From Ramazzottius varieornatus (lineage: Eukaryota; Tardigrada; Eutardigrada; Parachela; Ramazzottiidae), in the NCBI GenBank assembly GCA_001949185.1, contig BDGG01000002.1, forward strand, positions 2,928,467 to 2,992,466: a stretch of 64,000 nucleotides of DNA, read 5' to 3'. The notes below the pieces were generated by a model. The model saw nothing but the letters and a program-made list of their open reading frames with translations, did not search any database and had not been told where the DNA came from. Position 1 is the first letter of the stretch. Every line of letters begins with the position of its first letter. The position numbers and the translations under genes are program-made. Positions 45,887-58,600 of the stretch are shown here, piece by piece.

Positions 45887-46510
45887 CTAAGAAAGAATTT
45901 CCTTTGCGACAAGTGCGAAGGTCAGCATGAGCGTGAATGTCTGAAAAGAAGATACCGCACCTATTAACGGTTCTGCGAGATTTCCTCTCAGTTGTGGTGT
46001 ATTTCATCTGGTTTCCACTTAAGAAGCTGCTCCAAAGATTGCCATAAGGGTCCGGTTAATTCTCAACCAGTCACTTCGTACTTCCTCGTAAACTGCCGAA
46101 AGCCGGTCCATGGCATGCGAGCAATCTCGTATCGAAGTATTGGCATAAGTGACAGTCGTGAGTCTCTCGCAAGTTTTTCAGCGAGTGGCACACAAAAAAG
46201 CTGGACACAGCGAGCAAGAGGCGTCAGCGGTTCCATTAGGGTCGCTTTAAAGTTCTTATTCGTAACAAAGTGGGCCATTTGGTGAACTTAGTGTCTACAG
46301 GAAAAGTAATATCTACAGGAAAAGTCCACAGCACGCCAGCAGGTAAAATAAACCACTGTACGACAGGATGAACTTTCCGACATTCACGCGGACTGACGCC
46401 TTGAGAGGGCAGGTCGCTGACGTTTTGGGCGTAAAGAATCGAAAGAACATCAGAAAGCGGTACTGTGGCAAACATCTCGTTCGGTTGACCGTTTCCGCTT
46501 TGTCGGCCAC
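45887..46510 (-). pseudogene. Decayed gustatory-receptor-like gene (third family copy)
   Basis: Three separated pieces match the two intact receptors at 49962-51592 and 54169-55669. (1) 46480-46313: CLPQYRFLMFFRFFTP and SGLFYLLACCG, the N-terminus and first membrane helix. (2) 46111-46019: MDRLSAVYEEVRSDWLRIN followed by MAIFGAA, the conserved loop before helix 5, ending in TAA. (3) 45940-45887: TFTLMLTFALVAKEILS, the last exon, still preceded by a CAG acceptor. The region between pieces 1 and 2, which holds several helices in the intact genes, is deleted, and the penultimate exon is barely recognisable. Confidence 0.75.
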
Positions 46511-49500
46511 AAACGAAGTAAGAGGCCATCACAGACATCTAATCGACAATTAGACTATGTAAGGTTCGCCAAATGAAGGCTTACAGATAAAACTGTTGCT
46601 ATCGTAGCTTGCAAAATGCAGAAAGCCGTCGATCCTTTTAGTTTATGATGAGTCCCAAAGGGGAGGATTTCACAAAGATTCTAAAGCTGACTTCGCAGAT
46701 TACACCCTGTAGGCGGATGTTTCCGCTGTCTCGTAATTGGATAATTGCGATAGGGGCAGACTAAAGTGCAAAAGAGATAGGACGGTGAGAAGTGCGAACT
46801 GGGCCTCGTGTAGTGTACTATTTGACAGGGTCCGCAACATCAAATAGATGGTAAAATAACGCTTTAAGTACTTTCGAGGATAACCTATTCCCAGGCAAAT
46901 AGCAAGTACACAAACAACATAATACAGAAAACCTCCTCGACGACAGGCCGAGATGGTACCTGCTCAAAATATCGTTTGACTACAATGCCGACCATAAATA
47001 TCGCGTGACCAAAATGTTAACTGACTTCGACATTGATCAGAATGTGGTTAACTGGTGTATATATCGTTTGCTCGCATTCCCGATGGTGCAGAATACCGAT
47101 TAGTCATTGGGTCATATCCATAACTTGCGATGCGTTTTGGTGGCCGTGACGCTTTTGAACAATGTTATTTGACACCGAAGTTCATTTTCAAAGATTCCCA
47201 AAGGTGTTAGTAAGAGCCGTTGGGTGTTTTGATGTATTTCACGAAGCGATATACTGTATCGGCTAATATCATGGAGAGTGCTCCGCACACCGCCGAAAAC
47301 CACGATTGTCTCTGCACACCACCATTCACCACTGTAGTCTCTTAATACCACCATTTCCCCACCGTTTGTGTGTACGTACCACCTTTCGTTCACCACCGTT
47401 CGTTATTTAGAAGTGGAAGAAGTTGTGGTAGAACAATGACGTATTCCATTAAGAAGCCGAATCTCGAACCTACGCCTTTGAAGTAGCTCTTGCCGACTGC
47501 CAGAAGAGGACGATCACAACGTTCAAAGTGAAGAAAAGTGGGACATTGAAGGACACCGGTTCGTTCCGCGACACCTTGCGCCATAGGTTCGTCGTGTTTC
47601 GTTGTAGCAATAATACGGAGGACGCGACTCGAGGTGAGTTCTGAAACTAAAGACCACTGCATGGTTCTGATCCGTACGTTTAGCAGGCGAAGGAAAGCAT
47701 TTCGTTGTGAAAGAAGTACAGGAGGNNNNNNNAGCCTATGACGTAGAGAATTACAGTGTTGTCTATCTTACATAAAAAGCGTTTCTGTTAACGTAATGCA
47801 TACTTGATACATGTCACGCCGTCTGAGACTACTGGATCACACATTTCCTCACTGGGTCACAGATGCTTACTCCTCCTGTACGCTCTCTTCAGTTGCTCTG
47901 TCAGTCAATAGTTTTCCCAAACGAGTCCGTGTAGCACCGGTCGAGATATGAAGTACAAAGCAAAACAACAAGGGGCCATCTAAAATAAAGGAGTGCGTGG
48001 CTGGGTGGGAAACTCAAATTACACAGCAGCAGAACAACGCCAATGTGGAAAGAAGTTGATGAGCTAACGAGCTAACAACTTCCGGTTCCCGTAACGTGGT
48101 AAAATTCAACCATAGATAATTGTCAAGGACAGTAGCATCATAGTGCGTGCTATGGCCCCGGAGGGACTAGTGTCACAGCGGGCGCCGTTCCAGGTACACA
48201 TTTTCTGGTGGAGAATATGACGTCATGACCTAGTGAGCTTCATTTTGGATAGCTAAACGTTCCGAATGTTCGCCTCGTTCTGTTGATTGATGCCCAGCTG
48301 ACTGCACAGCCCGTTTTGTATTTGACAACTTGGTCTACCAATTCGACGGTCCAACGTCGTCGCTCCACAATCGACTGCGAACATCGATGACGTAAGTACG
48401 GAATTTATTTTGTTGCGAAAATATGGCCAATTTTCACTTGCTAGTGGTCCAACCACTGATTTTCTTCGGAATCTTGTGAATCGTTTCGATACCCTTCGCG
48501 ACCCTATGTGCTTCAATGCTCCAGGTATAGTAGACTGTGTGATGGTGCCGACTAATAACTTGAAGCGTCAGATCGAGATGCTGTGGAACTACGAGCCTAT
48601 CAGCGAGTTGGAGGTATAAGCACTGTGCGCCACGGTTCGGAGGAAGGGAATGTACAGACGATCGACTCACATGTTACCATTTACGGAGACATACACGGAA
48701 AATCATACGGACCTCAAAGAGCCACCCGAAATGGGTGGATAGTCTGGACCGTAACCGAGTAACTGCGCGGAGTACCACGTGACTAGCAGTAAACAGGCGC
48801 AAGATCACGTGACTTTATGCGCCGCTCATACTTAACCGTTAACTTCTGGGCGTTTGCAACTGAAGAAACCTACCACGATCAACAGGCCAGCAATCTGATC
48901 AACACCGTCTGTTGGTTTATGTGTGAAGAACGTCCCAGAAAGTCCCTGACAGCTTGTCGAGCAGCAAAGGGAACGCAGAAAGCCTGCAAAAGTCACAGAG
49001 GATCTTGCGTCGGTGTAGTTGCCGGCGGTTTGCTTGCCTGGCTTGTCAGCCTCTTGACGCGGCAATTCTCGAACAAGATTAGACAGTCGTGAATCACCTC
49101 AAATAATAGACTGAAGAGATAAGAGAACAGGCACCAGCAGTACATCAGTTCAAGAGAGGGAGAGAGAGAAAGCAATTCAGTACGAAGGATCACCATCCGA
49201 TAATGAAGATTAAATATTATGAGTCACGAAGTTACGATATCGCTCTTGTACCGGCGCAGTGCATTGCACCATGGCAAGTGCATCTGGTGCACAACCTCAC
49301 GCACATGAATACAAATCTGAATGGCGTGCTGTGTTATGTACAAAAGCCGAGCGCATTCCATCACGCACCTACAAAAACTGCACAGTGTGCAGTGCCGAAC
49401 AGAGGTTCTTGGATGATTTTGGCCTGTCCTTGGACACTACAACCCGTGTATCTTGTCTCCACCAAATATTCAACACGCTGTGACACTTGTCTCAGCGCGG

Positions 49501-49817
49501 CAGCGAACGAGTAGCGAAGCAGCCAGCTGTTCTGACGCACTCTGGTAGCATCAGCTGATCAGCTGTTTTACTTGAACGCTGCTGACACTGCTGTCGACTT
49601 TCTCCCGGAGAAGCCTTGGACTAGCTTGAACTGTTGAAGGTGGCGTGTTCCGGTAAAATGGAGATCTCACTGCTATAATAAATATGACAAGATTTAGCTC
49701 TTCGGGCCAATATCCAACAGTGACTGCTGTACGCCAGTTCCAGCGGGTCAACAAAGCTTTCTAACAGGTCCACGATAACACTCTCACTGTAACACTTTAT
49801 GAACTTTGGGAAGCTCG
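46511..49817. other. Long stretch with few coding signals, contains assembly gap
   Basis: No family match. An ATG-led frame at 48817-49092 (91 aa, with a hydrophobic VGVVAGGLLAWLVSLL near its end) and an exon-like frame at 48410-48619 are the best candidates; neither is supported further. CACCA-rich sequence occurs at about 47280-47400 and a purine (GA) run at 49145-49166. Confidence 0.3.
47726..47732. other. Assembly gap (7 N)
   Basis: Seven undetermined bases; true length unknown. Confidence 0.99.
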
Positions 49818-49930
49818 TGATCATACGCGTACAGTTGAACCCCGGCCCGAAAATTTTGCCCTACCAACGCCCAAGGGATGTTTCGCGCGTATCATGACGG
49901 GCTTCACGAGTTCATGAAGCATTACAGCAT
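49818..49930. repeat. Dispersed repeat, copy A
   Basis: Similar over about 110 bp to 60548-60668: shared words ATCATACGC, CCGAAAATTTTGCCCT, AAGGGATGTTTCGCG and AGTTCATGAAGCAT in the same order and orientation. Confidence 0.7.
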
Positions 49931-49961
49931 AGTAACACACTTTCACGAATGATTGAGATAT

Positions 49962-51592
49962 TCATTTGCCCAGGATGTCTCTCCCAACCAGCGCAAAGGT
50001 GATTGCGAGGGTGAATGTCTGCAAGAAGCCGGTCTTTAAACCCAACCGCTCACCCAGAAGCATTGTCGAATGTACACGATGAAGAAAAGGACATACCGCT
50101 AGCACCGACGATCTGGTAACATAGAAGATCTCCGCAACCTGGAAGCAAAACGAAGAATCGGCAATTCGTTCCTGCCAGCTACAGACGCTCATCTTCAGAC
50201 TCTTTCCCTGTAAAAGAAAGAGTTCAACCAGTAAGAAACTGTGTCGACGGCATTTCGTCCGTAATTTTGTTTCGACACATACTTCTGGAGTTTTTAGCAG
50301 TGGAAGCAGGCGCAGCTTGTAGTTTGACAATGCACCACGCAGCTTCAAATTCTGAAACAGAGGACCCTCTCAAACCGTAATTTCTACATTAACATCTTTG
50401 ACTGGCCACCTAAAACACTTTTGTTGAATGAGCCTACTTCCTCGTAGACCATCACCAGCGGAAATGTCGACATCAGTACATGCAGCGCTGCGGAGATGAC
50501 TGCCCAAAAGTGCAACGCGCTGGTTACCATCACCCACAAATGATCACGCATTTTTGGATCAATAATTGACTCCCCCTGAATTCTACCAACCAAGAACACT
50601 ACTTCTCCCAGCATCGTCATCACATCCAAACTAAAAGCTGCTCCGAAAGTAAACATGAAGTACTTATTGATTTTCAACCAGTCAGTTCGCGCTTGTTCGT
50701 ACGATGATGACAGTCGATCTATGCTATTTGCATATTCCTCAACAAATTTTCTGTCGTGCTGCTCTCTCGTAAGCTTGAAGCATTGGTCTCTAAAACCTTT
50801 GAGGTCCTTGCGGGTTACCAACGCACACACAATAGCTAGGACAATAACTTGATCGCTCAGAAAGAAAGGACACACTCCAAATAATGCTTCCAAAGTAAGG
50901 TTCACCCGTGGGAACAGATTCACCGAAGAGCCGAAAGTTTCATTGTAGCGACCGCCAGGAGGTCGCAGCGTGTCAAGAACTGTCCAGGCCACATACTCTG
51001 TGGCGGAAAGAAGAGCGGAAATAACGAAAGCGGAAACTGATAGTCGCTCGATGTGATTGAGGAGATCCTGCTTCGCTGCACACACACTCAACATACGTTG
51101 CAGTAAGCAGGAAATCTTGGGACCCTTGCTATAAAATAATAGTAGAACTAACGGCCCGCGCATCTCACGCGTTATGCTAGGTAACACAGCAATCACTTCG
51201 AATAGGGACGTTGAAGGTTTCAGACATTGTTCTGAGATGAAAACTATTATATGAAATACGTAATTCGTCCAGCAAGCAAGCAAGTAGGCCAGGCCAACCG
51301 ACCATATGGCAAGTTGACCTATCCTTTTCGACCAGCTTGATCTACTGTTTGTGCACTCGCAGAAAGTGTTAGATATAAAGAATCGGAAGCAGGCCAAAAG
51401 GTAACATTGCGGGAGAATTAAACGTCGTCGGGTACCGGCCTTGTCGTCGAATTCCAGACGACGAACAACGCCACGCAAAACAGACGACATCGGCCTGGCT
51501 TGTTCGCCCCAAGTGCGATGAGACGTTACCAGTTTCAGTCTGATCAAAAAAGCACCTTTTCGACCTAAGGTAGAAAAAATAAAGTACTGCAT
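49962..51592 (-). CDS. Gustatory-receptor-like membrane protein A
   Basis: Minus-strand exons: 51592-50438, 50207-50097 and 50018-49962, both introns phase 0. About 440 aa from the first ATG; Met at 51490 (MSSVLRGVV) fits the start of receptor B better and gives 406 aa. Hydropathy shows about seven membrane segments, starting at GLAYLLACWTNYVFHIIVF. Conserved with receptor B: LPQ-x-FRFF at the N-terminus, SIDRLSSSYEQARTDW and FGAAFSLDVMTMLG in the large loop and next helix, FCFQVAEIFYVTRSS, and the last exon TFTLAITFALVGRDILGK. A phase-0 intron before a short last exon with a T-F/Y motif is a hallmark of the insect gustatory receptor family, so a ligand-gated chemoreceptor of that superfamily is likely. 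Ligand unknown. Confidence 0.78.
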
Positions 51593-51599
51593 GGAATAC

Positions 51600-54168
51600 C
51601 GTGATACTTGTGTGCAAGCAGAAAAATCTTCTCTGCAACATGGTTAGCAGAGAACTATTTTATTCCAACTATACACTTTTATTATGGCCCGATGGTCTGT
51701 CCGCTAAGCGTATTTGTTCTATAATATCGACAGAAGTCTCAAAGCACCACCAAACCATTAAACAGTTCCTTAGAGGGTTACGGTGATAGAGCATGAGATC
51801 TAACGTTCGATGTTGCATTTTCATGACTCATTGGAAAGTTCACTTATGGTGTCATAGGACTGCTGCGGTCACGGTGATGCGTGATTGTTTCATAGATTGG
51901 TTATCTTTGTGAAGTGGTTATGGAAGTGCTTCGATAAACAAACGTTTAAACAAACAGACAGCATTTCAAAATGTTTCAAACATACTTGAAACATTTTTAA
52001 ATGCAGTCCTTTGGCTTAAACGTTCGTCTATCGAATTGCTCTGCTGGAAGTGCACTTCCCTATTGCAGGGGGATGGCACCCCATATGACTGGTTCTAGTC
52101 ACTCCGTAATATCTCGGTTTTTCGGCAGTGCTGCAGCTTAAACACACAGCGAATGAGGTCAGAACCAATGAGACAAAAGTTCGAACCAAATAGACCAGTT
52201 TGTTCAACCGAAGCTTGGTCTAATCCACTCTATGGACACCTCTGAAGTCACTCGAGGGTTGAAAGGAGGAAAATGAGTTTGAGCTCTCGATCCAACAGTT
52301 GTAAAACTTTTGTCGCTTGGGATCTTTAATCGTTTTCGCGTCTTGTGCGCAATACATCACATCAAACTTCTCACACTGCCCGTAACTGTGACTGACGTTA
52401 GCTGCAGCAAGCGAAGATGGTCAAGAGATCACCTGGTACTTCGTGGCTACTTGTCCAACTTTTTAAAATTATATTTTAATACCATTATAATACCGTTTCC
52501 AACCGGGTTTTAGATTTGCGATTAAGCTGGAAAAATTCCGTACGAGTGAAATTGCCAGGATGCTCTGGCGCGGTATACGCTACTCAGAAGCTTCGGTACT
52601 GTGCTATTCCAACGTTGTGCAAGCATGCCTTGCTTGGTCGGTGGCCACAAGGCACGCAATGCTGAGAGGAGAAGGAAGCAGGGAGATCTGCCAGAATCTA
52701 TCTTCCCGCTGAGAGGAGGCACACCAAGAGAGCAGGCCTCCTGTGTGAGTAGGAAGACTGGGCAGAAGAGGCCTCTCTTTCACATACGGTCAATAGGAGC
52801 GGAGCAGCCGCTGGTCAAATTTTGACGGTTCTCCGATTCCACCACTCGCTGTGGGTCCTGAGAGAATTACCTTTAAATTCGGCTGACACAGTTTCGTACG
52901 AAATTGAATGCTCTATCTGCTGCCTGCAGGTTGCTTTCTGTTTCGCGAGCTCGTAAAGGTCGAAACGGGGCGCGAAAGTCTAAACCCGACAAACTTCCCC
53001 GTAGACTCTGTGATAAATCCTGCTCACTAAGATCCTTTGCGACAAAAATTTAAGAGATTTTTATGAAGTGTGAGATCGATACCTCAACAATACCGGCTTC
53101 TACGTTGTTTCCCGAAGGGACACTACAATTTGGCCGAGGTGATGAGCCTGGGAAGGCGACTCTTTGCATGGGCGCTGACAATGGCAACCATGTGATGGAT
53201 CACGCGCTCTAACAAGGCTCGGCCGATATTCTTGTTCCAGATCCAACTATACATTTACAAAAACAAAGCTTTTTTAATTTTTGTAGTGCAGCATCTTGCG
53301 CGAACGGGTTTCTATAGTTGGGAGCATCAATCAAACTGAGAGCATGAAGTGCTTAACTAGAAAGATATACATGTATGTATACTTGGGCACTTCATCTTTG
53401 GGATTGCCGCTTGGCGTTCATGACAGGCCCATGACAAACAGACTCTATTCTCCAAATCTTTAAGACTTGTGCGGGTACCCAACCGCGTTCACTTTTACCC
53501 AGCTGCGTCCCATCTTTCACTTCGTGTCGACCATCGTTCTTACACCCGACAGTTTGTACATGTAACCTAACAAAAAGCCGGAAAAACGGCGGTGCAACAT
53601 CAGGCAAAGTTTCACCAAGAGACTACCGCATACTTACTGATTACTTCCATCATCTACCAGCTGCAATATGTTTACCTGAGTGACATATTGAACGAACCAG
53701 GATGCTCTCAATTATACTGTACCAACACGTTCCCGCATATAATGCAGTACGTACAGCGAAACAAACAAACCGGTGAGATAGAGAATAGCAACTTACTGTC
53801 TCTGACAACGAGAACAGTTTCCCAACTACTGATACAGACACACGGTTAGAAAAGATACCTGTTGGAGATTATACATTATGTACTGACCGAGAATTAAAAC
53901 AAATAGCGCTGGCAGCTGATGACTGCATCATCCAGTCCCATCACGGTACTCCAGTATCCGCTTTTGCTGTCACAAGACACGTTTTTAGCAAACCTGCAGC
54001 TAAAACGTTTCCGGAATAGTATTAGCATGGATTACTGTAAATGCCAGAGAGATGCAGCGAGGCTTTCAAATCGCAGTCACAGCAGCTCTTCCTTCCCTGT
54101 TGCAGATATCATAGACTGCTCCATCCGGCAGTTGAAACATAACATCTCGCATAGTGATCACTTCGAAT
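51600..54168. other. Intergenic stretch between the two receptors
   Basis: Holds a 40-bp sequence at 52204-52243 repeated inverted at 56813-56852. Short open frames only; 52601-52825 (+) is basic and motif-free. Nothing else recognised. Confidence 0.35.
52204..52243 (+). repeat. 40-bp perfect inverted repeat, left copy
   Basis: Begins TCAACCGAAGCTTGGTCTAA; exact reverse complement at 56813-56852. Similarity stops abruptly on both sides. Confidence 0.9.
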
Positions 54169-55669
54169 ATGGCAGCCACGAGTCGAACTGCGGGTGACGA
54201 AGTTCCGTACAAAGCAAGGATGGTTTTGCCTCAGTACTATTTTCTGGTATGGTTTCGGTTCTTTTCACCCAGTTCATTTGGCGCAAAACCCTCAAAGTGC
54301 GTACGATTTGTTGTTTCGACACTTGGCCTGTTTTACGTATTCGCCAGCTGGGGGTACTACGTATACCAACTGTCGGCTTTCATTGTGGCGCAAAGTGCGA
54401 AGCCATCAATCGAGTTATTCGACATCCTTGGTGCCCTACCGGACCTCACGCGTGCGACGCGTGGACCTCTGGTTGTTACCATATTTTACTTCAAAGCGCC
54501 AAAGATTTCCCAGCTTCTGAAGTTTCTGATGGAGTCCGGAGATCAGGCTAGCAAACGTCTACTGAGACGAATTGGTTGGCTCGCTGTCCCAATATCACCG
54601 ACTCTCTTAATTCTAGCTTCAGTGCCTTGGCAAGCCATGCGAGCCCATCGAATTTATACTGACCATTTGCGCAGTAACGCTTCTAATACCTCCGATACAC
54701 ATGAGCTAATTGATAGATTCTGGGTGGTCACATGTCTGGAACATGCTTTCGACGGCTACTCGTTCTTTCTCAGCGATCAAATCCTTATCCTTCTAGCCTT
54801 CTGTAGCGTTATTACACGAGCAAACCTCGTCAGCATCGACCGCGAACTGCATCTTCGAGAAGTATTGACTGATGTCTCACGTACAGTTCTTTCGGAAAAG
54901 TACACCTTTCTTGCGGATCGGTTGATGACAGCTTACGAAAAAGTTCGGATTTGCTGGTCACGAGTGCACAGTCACTTCATGCTTCTATTCGGAGCGGCAT
55001 TTGGTCTGGATGTTATTACCATGTTAGGATATGTAGTCTATCTGGTTGGTTTGTTAGAGAATGGCCACGTTTTCAATCGGTATCCCCAAAACTCGTGGCG
55101 TGCAGCTGTGGAAATTGGAACTAGCGTTTGGACCGTGATCTTTGCTGCATTACATCTGCTGGCGTCAGCGGTCCCATTAGTGATGGTTTATGAACAGGTA
55201 AAAGAACGTAATGCATAAACAGAAGAGAACTCCGGAGCAAATGGTGACCCTGATGGCTTATACTGTAGAACTCTGATTTACGGAATCAGCTACTGAACTT
55301 CCAGATGGAACTACTGCCAACACTAAGGACGTCTAAAGTATCGAAAAATAAACAGGGAACGGTAGTTGTATCCAGACTAATAATATTGACCGACGTTTCT
55401 CATTTTTTTACGTAGGCGAGGAGTTTAAAAACAAGCCTGAGGAGTCTGGAGAAACGGATGGATGGGTCAGACTTCTGCTTTCATGTCGTCGAGATATATT
55501 ACGTTACTCGATCGTCACTATTCACAGTATGGGCTCGAAGATCTAGATGATGTCCGTTAATGATGATTGTTGTGACCATGTGGTAGCCATTGTAATGGTT
55601 TCTCCTTTGCAGACATTCACTCTCATAGTGACCTTTGCACTGGTTGGAAGGGATATTTTGAAAAAATAA
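54169..55669 (+). CDS. Gustatory-receptor-like membrane protein B
   Basis: Exons 54169-55197, 55416-55526 and 55613-55669, both introns phase 0 (donors GTAAAA and GTATGG), 398 aa. ATG at 54169 begins MAATSRTAGDEV. About seven membrane segments; the N-terminal LPQYYFLVWFRFF and first helix, the loop LADRLMTAYEKVRICW, LLFGAAFGLDVITMLG and the C-terminal TFTLIVTFALVGRDILKK all align with receptor A. Exons 2 and 3 have exactly the same lengths as in A (111 and 57 nt), so the two are paralogues from one duplication, now in opposite orientation with 3' ends facing outward. Expected at the plasma membrane of sensory cells. Family assignment rests on topology, intron position and the T-F tail motif. 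Confidence 0.8.
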
Positions 55670-55679
55670 GCTAATGGAA

Positions 55680-58600
55680 ACTGCATGGCCTCATCACGGG
55701 TGTCAGAAATGAGCTTGTGAGTGGATGGGGGAAATGGATCTGTACTCGATGGTGTTCCCTAACAGATTGACAGCCATGTCCTTTTTAAAGCTTTTCTGTA
55801 GAATTAAGGAGAATTCTCACAAATATAAATAAAAAGCATGAAATATGAAAGTCTTGAGAAGTTCTTTAGAGACGCTTCAAGAACACGTGCTTTCCAAGTG
55901 CTAGAACGGCCATGCGCACGGTACATATCCAAATTTTCTGGTAAAAAAGATCTGATAACTCATAATGGATTTCCGCAACAGAGTCAACGTCGTATCACCC
56001 CGTGTTCATCAGTCAACGCCCATAAACATCGAAGGCTTAGCGGTCAGCGATCGGGATAATCGAAGCAAAGACCTTCATAGGGTACTCTTACTGTAAGTCT
56101 GGAGCGATTTTGGTGGACGTCACAAATGACGAAGCTTTCGGCAATCCAAGTTCCATACACGCACGAAGGGATAGTTTGGCAAAGGCGGAAAAGACGGCAA
56201 ATTGGAAATTCGACCGTAGAAAATTTTCAAAAATTGCATTGGTGTGAATTGCACATGGAAGGACGAATTTCCGTTCCGCTGTTTCGGAATCGCCTGTTCC
56301 AAACGTTTTACTGTTCCAAACTTTCCCTTCTTGTGGGTATTGTAAAACGATGTACCGGTTGGCTCCCGCGGCAGAAACTTTCATTCGCAATCCCCGTACG
56401 CGCACCTGACTCGAATATGGACATGGACAAATACTATCGACAGCGGAGCGAAAGCGTTATCCCACCGACTGATTTACTTGACTGGACACCTTTAGTTGCC
56501 CGTGCCGCATTCGCTCCCCTGCCCACAGTTTTGTCTATGCCCACGTTTAGACCAGGCGCGTGCACTTCTTTGAATTCGCTCGGCCTCCCCAGTGGTCACA
56601 GCCACTCGCTAGTGACTTATTATTGTACCACCTCTAATGCTGGGCAAGCTGAATAGCGAGGAAGAAAGACTCAAGGAGCATACCACAGTAGTATACTCAT
56701 CGCGAAACCAGTGGCAGAAAACCACCGGATGAGGCTGGCAACAACACCAGTAAACTTAGGTACATTCCCAATTCCCTAAGAACCTTAAAAGAAAAATAGA
56801 GGAAACGAGAAGAGAGGTGTCCATAGAGTGGATTAGACCAAGCTTCGGTTGACGGTTGACACTACACTTTGCGTCGGCTTTTGTCCACCGCCAGCTCAAT
56901 GGCTTTAAGTGGATCGCCGACTTCCTGTCGCCTCCTCGTCGATCGTGGTGTGATGTGCCACATGAAACTGGAAGGCACGCTGGCTTTGGTGGACCTCCAC
57001 TGGCGTTATAGATTGGCTGGTGTTTACGTTCGTCTTCTTTATGGCTTTCCGCGACGGTAAGTTGGCTAGGACTACGTACAGTATATAACTCGAAACCTTT
57101 AGAGCGTAAGGTACAGCTCTGAGGATCGGAATGTTCGCCGTCGTTCTTTTTTGCTGCGACAAGATTCTTGACCAGCAAATGCGCGCTTCCTGGTGCGTCA
57201 TCGTCAAAGAAAGAAACCATGAGGCGGCGTCGCCCTCAGGTCACGTGCTGTATTATCCACACGATGCAGCTCACAATCAATATTGACTAGCTAGTGGTCC
57301 TGACCACTGGGCAGGCCGAGCGAATGCCTTAAAAACAAAAGATAAAACAAATGAGGAGAATGACGATTCAGGGTCTTCTGACCACTGAGCCCCTTCCCCT
57401 TCTCCCTATTGTTGTCAAAGTTCTTTGCGGAACACATAGTGATGTTGGCATAAGGGTATCTCGACCTAATATAATTTTGATTTAATGAAGCCGAGCTGGC
57501 AGAGTTCGAATATAATCTTAATATCATATGCCGCGACCTCGGAGCATCTAATGATGTTAATATATCAACTTTTTTCGTCGGGTGCTCATTTTAATATATC
57601 GTATTATTTCTGATCCGTGTGTGAACAGCAAGGGAACTTTCCTTCTCAGTCTCAACATCGCTTTGGCCCTACCGAAGCCAGGGAACTTTCCTCCTTACAT
57701 ACTTTTATCGTTTAAGTCCTCTTCAGACCCAGCAACAGATAGATCAAAATTCGACGAACTCGACACACAGCGTTCGAAAGCGCAAAACAGAGCCTGGAAA
57801 AGCAGACAGGATCGCCTTCAGCAATGAGCATTGCGAGTATGCAAGTGGATCGCCGGACTCATGAACCTGCACTATCCAATCAAACGAAGTTAAAAATCAG
57901 TGTATCGCCCTGAACGCTGATCAATACACGGTGATATGCAGGTGCGTGACGCGTTTCGATCCAACCCAACAGCGCACTGTGCAGAGTCGCACGCTGTCGC
58001 TTGGCGTAAATCAAGTCTCATTTCAATCAACCGAAACTGAAATCGCGTATTAATAATTTTAATATGGAGCGCCCTGCGAGTTGATTTTAATACAATATAT
58101 TCGGCTCTGGTTTCCATCTAATTTAATACTAATAGATATCCTGCCTCGTTCGAGGCATCTGATAAATGTCGAAATAATATGTTATATGCCAAAGGCATCT
58201 AATAAGTTTTAATTTGATATAATATTCATACATGCCAACATCACTAGGAACACATTTGAAAACGGGCAAAGTTTTTCTGATTGGTAAGAATGAATGTGAT
58301 ATGCTAGGAAACAACCAACTCCCCGCGAGGTCTCGCCACTGACGCCGAACTTCGCGTAATTCGAAATCGAAGGTAGACTAAACCATCAAAATAGCCATTT
58401 GGTCGCCGCAGGTTACTCCTCGACGAAACGTCCGATTGTCTTACTTCTTGGTTTGTTCGAGAGTTCGGTGTCTGGTGCATTTTGGAGATGCGATGATGCA
58501 GAGGTTCGACATATCCAGATCACACTGTGGTGAACAACAGACACTCAATGTTGAAAATTGTTCGCCATGCTGACTGGTTTTCTGATTCTGTTCGTGCCGT

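Noticed and set aside
56126-56656. 176-codon ATG frame
   Set aside because: No domain, signal peptide, splice support or neighbouring exons; the opposite strand is also open.
56756-57220. 154-codon ATG frame on minus
   Set aside because: Runs through the 40-bp inverted repeat copy and has no recognisable domain.
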